64,000 nt of DNA from Bacteroidaceae bacterium. Its GTDB lineage: Bacteria > Bacteroidota > Bacteroidia > Bacteroidales > Bacteroidaceae. The notes under the pieces are model-generated. The model was not told where the DNA came from. It was given only the letters and a program-made list of their open reading frames with translations, and searched no databases. The position numbers and the translations under genes are program-made. The stretch covers positions 1 to 64,000 of the forward strand of contig JAFZWQ010000019.1 of NCBI GenBank assembly GCA_017617235.1, given 5' to 3'. Of the stretch, positions 8,901 through 15,626 are shown in pieces; within the stretch, counting starts at the first letter, position 1, and every line of letters starts with the position of its first letter.

Positions 8901-10697
8901 CCACTGGTCGGCTGTGAGTATGATTTCGCCCAGACCCTGTTGAACGGTGAGGGTGGCTTCTGCCACGTTCGTTTCGGCAAAGACCTCGCTGCCCAATACG
9001 ATGTTCTGGGGCGTAATGCCCTTCAGTTCGAAGTTGGTCAGTTTGGTACATCTCTTGAAGGCGTTCGTGCCGATGTATTTGATTTTCGAGGGCAGGCTGA
9101 CAGAAGTGAATGCCTCGCAACCCTCGAAGGTGTTGGCCTCGATGCGTGAAATGCTGCTGGGCAGAGCCTGATTTGCCAGTATCTTACAGCCGGCAAAGGC
9201 GCTGTCGCCAATTTCTGTAAGACCTTCGGGCAGGGTGAATTTCTTCAGTTTGACACACTTGGCAAAGGCACGATTGCCGATACGCTTGATGCCTTTGGGC
9301 AGTTTAATGGTGGATAGCTTGGCGCAACCTGTGAAGGCATCGTCGCCAATGCTGGTCAGACCCTTGAAGTTAATCAGTTCGGGGAACTCGGCGATATTCT
9401 TGCCCGTGAAGGCATTGCCCAGGTCGGTAACAGCTGCGGCTTCGTCGTACGAGAAGTTGCCGTCGCCATTGGTATCCCAATTCTCGATACATATCTTCTT
9501 TACAGTAGCTGCGCCGATAGGCATGGCATTCGAACCGTAGTTGGTGGGTTCGCATCCGATAACGGCTCCCTCGCCATCGCTGTAGCCGCCTTCCGAACCT
9601 CCAATGCCCTGGGAACCGGGCTTCAGTTTGCTCAGCATGTAGTAGCCGTCGCTGCTGCCGCCCCAACCCCAGTTGATGTGGAAGCAGTAGTTGCCGTCGT
9701 ATCCGTCGCTGACGAAGGCGTGACCACCACTGGAGTTATGACCGCTCAGATAGAAGGGGCGACCCTGTTCCAACTCCTGATAGAGGAGCTTGTCCCATTC
9801 ATCGTTCGTGTAGCTGCTCATCGCTATATAGCGCACCGAAGAACCATAGCCGAAGTATTTCTGGAAGGCTGTGGGCACATCGTTGGAGTAGGCACCGGAC
9901 GAACTGCTGGTATAGTCCATACGTACGGAAACACCACAATAGTGCATCAGCTGGGCTACGGCTTTCTTCTGTTTGGCAGTAGAATTGCTGTTGTAGGTGT
10001 TCGTCATGTTTTCCCAGTCGATGGGGGAGTTCTCGGGTATACCCTCGACCTGAAGATGACCGTAGTTAGGGTCGTTCTTATTGGCGGTGTAGCCGGGGAT
10101 TGCGGCTTGTGTCTCGGTAACAGACTTGGCACGCTGGAAGTACAGGACCTGTGCCATTGCCGTTGCCACACATCCCGTTACCGAGCGTTTCCCGTCCCAA
10201 TATTTCGGGCATTCGTCGTTGTACGGGCTTCCTTGGTTCCACTGGGTGGTGACCATGGGTTCGATTTTGTCGTGGGCTTGTGCACGGTGCGAAGCCCCTA
10301 AGCTGCCCTGATAGGTGCTCAGTTCAAGGAGTTCACTCTCACGCATGTCGAGCCAGTGGCGCATGTTGTCAGGCAACTGGTTGTAGTCGAAGTCGCCCTG
10401 TTCGGTATATCCGATAACGGCCTGCACGCGGTCGTCGCCAGATACAATGACGAAACCTTTGCCTTCGCCGCGGCTAAACACGTAGTATAGTTCCTGATCG
10501 GTCGATGTCGCCTTAGAACGTCGGGGAGCCAGCTGTGCGCGGTCCTTGATGGGTTCCATGGTCAGGTTGCGTGTTGTCTTTTTCATGAAATCGATGGCTC
10601 GCAGTCGGGCTTCCTCGCGGGTAAGTGGGGCAGCCGACAGGCCCAAAGCCAAAATCACACCAAGAAGTGTGACTAAGATTCTTTTCATTTTCAACAT
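5946..10697 (-). CDS. C10-family (streptopain-like) cysteine protease with BspA-type LRR and MBG domains
   Basis: A 1583-residue exported protein. A signal peptide (1-22) is followed by a Spi/C10 propeptide region to about 130 and the peptidase at about 140-385. The catalytic Cys is 176 in RSVTGCVATAMAQ and the His is 326 in SGGHAFVSDGY, followed by the family hallmark FHINWGWGG. After that come three rounds of an EF-hand-like loop (DTNGDGNFSYDE at about 408, DVDGNGEISFSE at 859, DNNEDGEISMPE at 1258), each followed by BspA-type leucine-rich repeats. Two near-identical beta-trefoil-like modules (about 617-790 and 1020-1185) sit between the rounds. An MBG-like domain pair spans about 1390-1540. 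The tail YDLQGRRVAKPTRGLYIVG resembles a type IX secretion sorting signal. Likely a secreted or surface protease; specificity is unknown. Confidence 0.9.
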   Translation of the reverse strand: MLKMKRILVTLLGVILALGLSAAPLTREEARLRAIDFMKKTTRNLTMEPIKDRAQLAPRRSKATSTDQELYYVFSRGEGKGFVIVSGDDRVQAVIGYTEQGDFDYNQLPDNMRHWLDMRESELLELSTYQGSLGASHRAQAHDKIEPMVTTQWNQGSPYNDECPKYWDGKRSVTGCVATAMAQVLYFQRAKSVTETQAAIPGYTANKNDPNYGHLQVEGIPENSPIDWENMTNTYNSNSTAKQKKAVAQLMHYCGVSVRMDYTSSSSGAYSNDVPTAFQKYFGYGSSVRYIAMSSYTNDEWDKLLYQELEQGRPFYLSGHNSSGGHAFVSDGYDGNYCFHINWGWGGSSDGYYMLSKLKPGSQGIGGSEGGYSDGEGAVIGCEPTNYGSNAMPIGAATVKKICIENWDTNGDGNFSYDEAAAVTDLGNAFTGKNIAEFPELINFKGLTSIGDDAFTGCAKLSTIKLPKGIKRIGNRAFAKCVKLKKFTLPEGLTEIGDSAFAGCKILANQALPSSISRIEANTFEGCEAFTSVSLPSKIKYIGTNAFKRCTKLTNFELKGITPQNIVLGSEVFAETNVAEATLTVQQGLGEIILTADQWKDFGTIYEERTLSQGNFTTLEADKPYYLFNIGMGYYLNRGEAYGSQAIVASEKETPMKYEFRRKSSYADGIYYLYSDETGGVNHNLFRTSSDGKVGSGVKACFVDGPDSKVTDKSAVWKVALVEGTTNVYTLQVPSGQSGYKAGLFLGVQTDHASNVASPTYGLYYDVDYASNPENCQWMLVPYDEEASANYAVANQLKNLLDISKTKKIDYEIEQRIYNDFRSTQAELEKACRTLRSKLGFISFVDEKVRELATASAYDVDGNGEISFSEANSLVEIGSELNSAEIKDLSDLRHFTSVNEIYGNAFKGCTELTRVVLPPNLTKIYYQAFMNDNKLEYVEFGNRINYMGFSTFSGCTGLKEFRISVSDPATIELGEDLFAGVSLDQVTLYVPYGCKELYAQAPVWKDFGTIKEMRALASAGFSPLTVDANVYIYNHGEKKYLNRGEAYGTQAIIADNGMVYQLKRTNNMPAGTYYLYSEGTGNENKILFRTSTDGKVGKGVKACFVDGTLTANAYWVIRPVEGKENVYTLQTPTNGEGYVEGEYLGVDNMHESEYTTWTDGLYWDITPGDNPAAIEWSFVSYDEIQANQAFFDLCEELKKLIIQAEAQGIDAVAEQAVYDNFESSEQEISDAVHSLRSKLQYIDFADAKAKSICLGRWDNNEDGEISMPEAIAVTELGTAFKNANTMHTFDELQYFTSLTDIPNEAFRGCTSLLSLYIPQGVSTFGKNALQSCSSLKYMVLLNPNTVVDASATALPSKLMVFVPQSQLEAYTADEKWSTVPVTEYTGIPTVTAEPARRIYGRANPSFVYVISGAPVNGEPILTTDIDNFTPVGEYPITVQSGTITSPGLVLIDGVITIERAPATLTARSYSRNVGEENPEFQFASSTLRNSEKIDNVLLVQPTLECDATADSPAGIYEIRIFGAEAQNYEFTYVSGKLTVIDPTGVEGIASHDSQQPIYDLQGRRVAKPTRGLYIVGKHKRVVK

Positions 10698-10729
10698 GGT
10701 TTTAGTTGTTTATAATGTGTTTTGTGCTT

Positions 10730-10737
10730 CAAATGTA
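10730..10737 (-). promoter_or_regulatory. Candidate -7 box of the C10 protease gene
   Basis: The minus strand reads TACATTTG, 33 bases before the ATG. A second near-match, TATCTTTA, lies at 10751-10758. Confidence 0.45.
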
Positions 10738-10799
10738 AGGTTTTGCGGGGTAAAGATACGAAAAAACTTTCAAACGGCCTACGCGTTTGACGAAAATCG

Positions 10800-11465
10800 T
10801 TATTCCGCACCGATGGTCAGTATGCCCTCGTTTACAGAAAACTTGATATCGATGCCTGCGTACCTCATGCCGTAGAGGCGGGTAGGGTCGTGGTGGTAGT
10901 GGGGTCGAGGGTCGGCAGCCAGAATGTGGCGAAGGGCTTCCAACTGGCGTTCGTCCAATTTGTCAGCGAGCAATTCCAAGCCCCTAACCTCCAACTCCTG
11001 TTGGCGGGCCGTTTCTTCGGCAAATCCAGCCGTTGCCTCGGGGTGAGAGTCGATATGTGGCAGATAGGGCTTGATGTCCAAGATGGGTGTGCCGTTCATA
11101 AGGTCGGCACCAGATACATGAATGACTGGTCCGCGTGGTGTGGACAGCTCAATTCGTGTGATGCGTACAGACGAGAGTCCGATAGGATTGGGTCGGAAAG
11201 GCGAACGGGTGGCGAAGACCCCCATGCGGCGATTTCCCCCCAGACGAGGAGGACGCACCGTGGGGGACCATTCTTGGCGATGGGCTTCGGAAAAGTCCCA
11301 CAACAGCCAGATATGCGAGAAACCTTCCAATCCTCGCAATGACTCGACATTTCGGAAATCGGGTTCAAAGACGATGCGGCTCTCCACAGCATCTATCAGT
11401 CCGCTTTGGCGCGGTACACCAAACTTCGTGTCGAAATCGTTCTCGATGTGTGCAATCACGGTCAT
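10800..11465 (-). CDS. trmO: tRNA (N6-threonylcarbamoyladenosine37-N6)-methyltransferase
   Basis: A 221-residue protein of the TrmO/TsaA (YaeB) family. Signatures are the N-terminal DFDTKFGVPRQSGL, the SHIWLLWDF strand, the SAM-binding RMGVFATRSPFRPNPIGLSS block and a C-terminal domain ending near PTRLYGMRYAGIDI. The enzyme adds the N6-methyl group to t6A at position 37 of some ANN-decoding tRNAs. The start is fixed by alignment of MTVIAHIENDFDTKFG with the family's opening. The -7 box is only 8 bases away, so the transcript may be leaderless. The gene stands alone, divergent from the small heat shock gene. Confidence 0.92.
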   Translation of the reverse strand: MTVIAHIENDFDTKFGVPRQSGLIDAVESRIVFEPDFRNVESLRGLEGFSHIWLLWDFSEAHRQEWSPTVRPPRLGGNRRMGVFATRSPFRPNPIGLSSVRITRIELSTPRGPVIHVSGADLMNGTPILDIKPYLPHIDSHPEATAGFAEETARQQELEVRGLELLADKLDERQLEALRHILAADPRPHYHHDPTRLYGMRYAGIDIKFSVNEGILTIGAE

Positions 11466-11472
11466 ACGATTG

Positions 11473-11480
11473 CAAATGTA
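11473..11480 (-). promoter_or_regulatory. -7 box of trmO
   Basis: The minus strand reads TACATTTG, ending 8 bases from the trmO ATG. With initiation 5-7 bases downstream, almost no 5' leader would remain. Confidence 0.5.
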
Positions 11481-11509
11481 CGAAAAAAATTATGAACTCC
11501 GAAACTTTT

Positions 11510-11554
11510 TGTCGCGAAAGGTGACAGATGTTCGCCCCATGTGGACAGATTGTC
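11510..11554 (+). promoter_or_regulatory. Two TGTC/GACA dyads, candidate activator sites upstream of hsp20
   Basis: TGTC..GACA at 11510-11526 (9-base spacer) and GACAGATTGTC at 11544-11554 are two dyads about 28 bp apart, 15-60 bp upstream of the candidate sigma-54 promoter. Bacterial enhancer-binding proteins often use such dyads. The assignment is inference. Confidence 0.35.
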
Positions 11555-11568
11555 GCCACTCGCAGAAC

Positions 11569-11584
11569 TGGCACGCAGATTGTC
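11569..11584 (+). promoter_or_regulatory. Candidate sigma-54 (-24/-12) promoter of hsp20
   Basis: TGGCACGCAGATTGTC matches the consensus TGGCACR-N4-TTGCW at all positions except one base of the -12 element. It lies 56 bases upstream of the hsp20 ATG. No convincing TAnnTTTG box is present in front of the gene. Confidence 0.55.
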
Positions 11585-11640
11585 TCATCATGGGCAGAAA
11601 ACATTAAGTTAAACCTTTAAAATAAATGGAGGACAAAATC

Positions 11641-12066
11641 ATGTTACCAGTAATGTTTAGAAACAGTTGGTTCCCAACAGTATTCGATGACTTTATGAAC
11701 AGCGACGTAATGCCGCACAACAATGTAACTGCTCCCGCAGTAAACGTCAAGGAAAGCCCCGTTGCCTACACGATGGAAGTGGCTGCCCCAGGTATCAAGA
11801 AGGAGTTCTGCCGCATACATATCACCGACGAGGGTAACTTGTCGCTGGCTATCGAGAACAAGATGGAACACAAGGAAGAGGACAAGAAGCAGCACTATCT
11901 GCGTCGTGAGTTCTCGTACACAAACTACCAACAGAATTACACGTTGCCCGACGATGTCGACCGCGAGCACATTGCAGCCAAAGTCGAGGACGGTGTCCTG
12001 ACCATCGAACTGCCGAAGTTAAAGAAAGAGGAAATGAAGGTCAGTCGCCAGATTGAGATTGCTTAG
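11641..12066 (+). CDS. Small heat shock protein, Hsp20/alpha-crystallin family
   Basis: A 141-residue protein. The N-terminal MFRNSWFPTVFDDF arm is followed by an alpha-crystallin domain at about residues 28-128, with AVNVKESPVAYTMEVAAPG opening the first strands and VEDGVLTIELPK containing the conserved A-x-x-x-n-GVL motif. It is an ATP-independent holdase that binds unfolding proteins in the cytoplasm. The start at 11641 is chosen because GGAGG (11628-11632) sits 8 bases in front of it, whereas the ATG at 11626 overlaps that site. It is preceded by a candidate sigma-54 promoter and dyads. Its last 26 bases overlap the convergent rhlE gene. Confidence 0.93.
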   Translation: MLPVMFRNSWFPTVFDDFMNSDVMPHNNVTAPAVNVKESPVAYTMEVAAPGIKKEFCRIHITDEGNLSLAIENKMEHKEEDKKQHYLRREFSYTNYQQNYTLPDDVDREHIAAKVEDGVLTIELPKLKKEEMKVSRQIEIA

Positions 12067-13342
12067 GTCTGCGACGCTTGTGACCTTGAGACTTGCCCTG
12101 AGGCTTTCCGCCTTGGGGCTTTTTTGTGTCGTGCTTGTGACCTCCGTGTCTCTTGCGACCTTTGCCCTTTGATTTCTTCTGCGAACCAGTGTGGTAGGCA
12201 GGCGCCTCGCCAAGTTCTTCGGGTACTGGACGTTTTGTGATTTCCCGTTCCAGGAATCGTTCGATGTCGCGGAACAGCGGCTGGTCCTTCTCGCTTACCA
12301 ACGTAACGGCCTGTCCCTCGGCACCGGCTCTGGCTGTACGACCGATGCGATGGACATAGTCCTCAGCATCGTGGGGAACATCGAAATTCAGCACCAGCTG
12401 GATGTCGTCGATATCAATACCGCGAGCGACAATGTCTGTGGCCACCAGTATGTTGACGCGTTGACTCTTGAAGCGGAACATGACATCGTCGCGTTCGGCT
12501 TGCGTCAGGTCGCTATGCATAGCGCCAACATTGAAACCCTCGCGACGCAGGGCAATCGCTAGGTCCTTTACCTTCAACTTTGAACCCGCAAAGATGATGA
12601 CACGTTCGGGTTTACGTTCGCTGAACAAGGATTTAATGATGCCTATCTTCTGCGTCTCGTGACAAATGAAGGCACTTTGGTGGATGCCGTCGGCTGGTTT
12701 GGATATCGCAATGGAAACCTCTACGGGATTATTCAGAATGGTTTTTGCCAACTGTACAATCTTGTCGGGCATGGTTGCCGAGAACATGATAGTTTGTCGC
12801 TTCTTGGGCAATTCGCGCTCAATCTGCATGATATCTTCGGAAAAGCCCATATCCAGCATGCGGTCGGCCTCGTCGAGGATGAAGAAAGAGACACGCGAGA
12901 GGTCGATATTGCCCAACGCCATGTGGCTGATGAGGCGTCCGGGAGTGGCGATGATGATGCTGGCACCCGTGTCGAATCCGCGCTTCTCCTGTTCGTAACG
13001 AATGCCGTCGTTTCCTCCGTAAACTGCCACGCTGCTGATGTCGTCGAGATAGTAGGCGAATCCCTGCATGGCTTGGTCTATCTGTTGGGCCAGTTCTCGC
13101 GTAGGAGCCATGATGACGCAGTTGATGGCATCGTGGGGATAATCGCCCTCGCTCAGTTTCGAAAGCACGGGCAGCAGGTAGGCAGCTGTCTTGCCTGTAC
13201 CCGTCTGGGCAACACCAATCAGGTCGCGTCCTTCCAAAATAGGGGGAATGGCATGCTCCTGGATAGGAGTTGTATCAGTAAAGTTCATATCGTCGAGGGC
13301 GTCGAGGACGCTGTCGCTGAGATCCAAATCGTAGAAATCCAT
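12041..13342 (-). CDS. rhlE: DEAD-box ATP-dependent RNA helicase, RhlE-like
   Basis: A 433-residue helicase. Motifs are the Q motif near residue 28, I AQTGTGKT (45-52), Ia PTREL (80-84), Ib TPGR (133-136), II DEAD (157-160) and III SAT (188-190). The C-terminal RecA domain has VATDIVARGIDI and HRIGRTARAG. The last 60 residues are a Lys/Arg/Gly/Gln-rich basic tail typical of RhlE-type proteins and likely to bind RNA. Roles in RNA remodelling and ribosome assembly are known for the family. It is the last gene of the minus-strand cluster, 24 bp after the LptG-like gene, and its end overlaps hsp20 tail to tail by 26 bp. Confidence 0.92.
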   Translation of the reverse strand: MDFYDLDLSDSVLDALDDMNFTDTTPIQEHAIPPILEGRDLIGVAQTGTGKTAAYLLPVLSKLSEGDYPHDAINCVIMAPTRELAQQIDQAMQGFAYYLDDISSVAVYGGNDGIRYEQEKRGFDTGASIIIATPGRLISHMALGNIDLSRVSFFILDEADRMLDMGFSEDIMQIERELPKKRQTIMFSATMPDKIVQLAKTILNNPVEVSIAISKPADGIHQSAFICHETQKIGIIKSLFSERKPERVIIFAGSKLKVKDLAIALRREGFNVGAMHSDLTQAERDDVMFRFKSQRVNILVATDIVARGIDIDDIQLVLNFDVPHDAEDYVHRIGRTARAGAEGQAVTLVSEKDQPLFRDIERFLEREITKRPVPEELGEAPAYHTGSQKKSKGKGRKRHGGHKHDTKKPQGGKPQGKSQGHKRRRPKQSQSGD

Positions 13343-13366
13343 CTGTGTTAGTTACGAATTACAAGT

Positions 13367-14473
13367 TTATCGTGGCGCTTTTTTGTAAAGATAGTAGGCG
13401 ATGCCTGTGAAGACAATGTTTGGCAGCCATACGGCAAGCAGGGGCGGCACGTTGGCATTGGTGGCGAATCCTGCTGTAACGGCCTGGAAGAATGCATACG
13501 ACACGCTGAGCACTAAGCCCACACCGAGTGAGAAACCCATGCCTCCCTTGCGTTTGCGACTGGAGAGCGAGACACCGATTACCGTCATGATGAAGGCCGC
13601 AAAGCCGGAAGCAAAGCGTTTGTAGTATTCCACCTGGAAAGGCTTGAGTTTGCCCGTTCCGCGAATTCGTGCCCTGTCGATGTACTCCAGCAGTTCCTTG
13701 TTCGTCATCGTCTCCTGGAAATTACGGGTGGACAGGAAGTCGCTGGGTTCCATGACGATTACCGAATCCAGCAGGTCGTGGTGGGTAATGCGTTCGCGCA
13801 TGCCTCTCAGGTCGCGGATATTCGCATTATGTATCTTCCAATGAAAACGTTCACTCGACAGGGTGTCGTATGTAATGCTGGTGGCCGTAAGATGTGACAC
13901 CAACTTCTTCTTCTCGAACTTGTCGAGTTGGAAATGATATCCCGTCTTCGTAGGCCCGTCGAAATGTTCGATAAAGGCTATTACACCGGTATCCACCTGC
14001 AACTGCACGTTCTCGGCATAGGTGGGATTCTTCTTGCGGCGTTTGTACTGGTTCTCGAATTCCAGTCGAACCACAGAGCCGTGGGGGATGATTTCGGAAC
14101 TCAGATATAACGTAATGGCGGCAATGACGGCAGCGCTGAGCAGATAGGGGCGCATGAGACGCCGGAGACTGATGCCCGCACTAATCATAGCAATGATTTC
14201 GCTGTTTCCAGCCAGCTTCGAGGTGAAGAAGATGACGGAAATGAACACGAATAGCGACGAGAATAGATTGGCATAGTAAGGCACAAAGTTCAGGTAGTAT
14301 TCGGCAATCTCCTGCCAGGGGGCACCGTTCTGCGTCAGTTTATCAATGTTGTCGTTATAGTCGAATACCACCGCCACGCTGATGATGAGCAGGATGGAAA
14401 AGAAGTACGTACCCAGAAACTTACCGATGATGTAAGTGTCGATACGCTTCAAAAACGGTGGTCTCAACTTCAT
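13367..14473 (-). CDS. LptF/LptG-family lipopolysaccharide export permease
   Basis: A 368-residue YjgP/YjgQ-family membrane protein. Two or three transmembrane helices lie near the N-terminus (YFFSILLIISVAVVF, ANLFSSLFVFISVIFFTS), then a helix near 108-125, a soluble periplasmic beta-jellyroll (about 130-270), and three C-terminal helices. The conserved amphipathic start FLKRIDTYIIGKFLGTYF is typical of LptG. LptFG form the transmembrane core that extracts LPS from the inner membrane for the Lpt bridge; the partner ABC genes are not in this window. One base separates its ATG from the tgt stop, so translation is probably coupled. Confidence 0.88.
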   Translation of the reverse strand: MKLRPPFLKRIDTYIIGKFLGTYFFSILLIISVAVVFDYNDNIDKLTQNGAPWQEIAEYYLNFVPYYANLFSSLFVFISVIFFTSKLAGNSEIIAMISAGISLRRLMRPYLLSAAVIAAITLYLSSEIIPHGSVVRLEFENQYKRRKKNPTYAENVQLQVDTGVIAFIEHFDGPTKTGYHFQLDKFEKKKLVSHLTATSITYDTLSSERFHWKIHNANIRDLRGMRERITHHDLLDSVIVMEPSDFLSTRNFQETMTNKELLEYIDRARIRGTGKLKPFQVEYYKRFASGFAAFIMTVIGVSLSSRKRKGGMGFSLGVGLVLSVSYAFFQAVTAGFATNANVPPLLAVWLPNIVFTGIAYYLYKKAPR

Positions 14474-14474
14474 A

Positions 14475-15605
14475 TTATAATCGATTTGTTACGCGTCGCA
14501 TCATTACCGATTTCCAACTTGTGAAGGTTCCGTCGAGGATGTGCTTGCGAGCCTCACCAACCAGCCACAGGTAGAATGCCAAGTTGTGGATGCTGGCAAT
14601 TTCCAGCGCCAGCAGTTCCTGTGCCTTGAAGAGATGATGCAGATAGGCCTTGGTATATAGCGTATCTACGCTGGCTGTCCCATTGGGGTCGATAGGCGAG
14701 AAATCCGTTTCCCATTTCTTATTCCTCAGATTCATGATGCCCTCGGAGGTAAACAGCATGGCATTACGCCCATTGCGGGTGGGCATCACACAATCGAACA
14801 TATCCACACCACGTTCTATGCCTTCGAGCAGATTGGCGGGTGTGCCGACACCCATCAGATAACGAGGACGGTCCTGGGGTAGAATCTCGTTTACCACCTC
14901 TATCATTTCGTACATCACCTCTGCTGGTTCGCCCACAGCCAAACCACCGATAGCGTTACCATCGGCGCCTTTCTCGGCTACGAATTCTGCCGATTGGATG
15001 CGCAGGTCGCGATAGGTGCATCCCTGAACGATGGGGAATAGGCTCTGCTCATATCCATACTTGGGTTCCGTTTCGTGGAAACGTTTCCAACAGCGGTCGA
15101 GCCAACGATGGGTCAGACCCAGGCTCTTCTTGGCGTAGTCGTAATCGCTGGTTCCTGGGGGGCATTCGTCGAGTGCCATCATGATGTCTGCACCAATACT
15201 GCGCTCGATATCCATTACCCGTTCTGGCGAGAAGAAATGTTTCGAACCATCGATATGACTGGTGAAATAGCAGCCTTCCTCCTTCAGTTTTCGAATACCG
15301 GTAAGCGAGAATACCTGGAAACCACCGCTGTCTGTCAGCATCGGACGGTCCCAGCCGATGAAGCGGTGTAATCCACCGGCCTGTTCCAGAATTTCTGTTC
15401 CTGGACGCAGGTAGAGATGGTAGGTATTTCCCAAGATGATTTGTGCACCTACTTCCTGCTTCAGGTCGCGCTGAAGGACACCTTTCACACTGCCCACAGT
15501 ACCAACGGGCATGAAGATGGGAGTCTCTATCTGACCATGAGCCGTAGTGATGATTCCAGCACGTGCCCGTGTCTTATCGTCGGTCTTTAATAGTTCGAAG
15601 TTCAA
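14475..15605 (-). CDS. tgt: Queuine/preQ1 tRNA-guanine transglycosylase
   Basis: A 376-residue TIM-barrel Tgt that exchanges G34 of GUN-anticodon tRNAs for the queuosine precursor. Asp 92 in LTDSGGFQVFSL and nucleophile Asp 271 in DMFDCVMPTRNGRNA are present. Two things are odd. The only start that fits the family alignment is a TTG at 15605; the next Met is residue 32, inside the conserved core. Also, the CxCxxC part of the usual zinc site is missing: the region at about 305-322 reads IDPNGTASVDTLYTKAYL with no cysteine, while the following His 340 is kept. The gene lies 21 bp after lon in a tight cluster. Confidence 0.93.
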   Translation of the reverse strand: MNFELLKTDDKTRARAGIITTAHGQIETPIFMPVGTVGSVKGVLQRDLKQEVGAQIILGNTYHLYLRPGTEILEQAGGLHRFIGWDRPMLTDSGGFQVFSLTGIRKLKEEGCYFTSHIDGSKHFFSPERVMDIERSIGADIMMALDECPPGTSDYDYAKKSLGLTHRWLDRCWKRFHETEPKYGYEQSLFPIVQGCTYRDLRIQSAEFVAEKGADGNAIGGLAVGEPAEVMYEMIEVVNEILPQDRPRYLMGVGTPANLLEGIERGVDMFDCVMPTRNGRNAMLFTSEGIMNLRNKKWETDFSPIDPNGTASVDTLYTKAYLHHLFKAQELLALEIASIHNLAFYLWLVGEARKHILDGTFTSWKSVMMRRVTNRL

Positions 15606-15626
15606 AACAAACTGTTTACTTGATTT

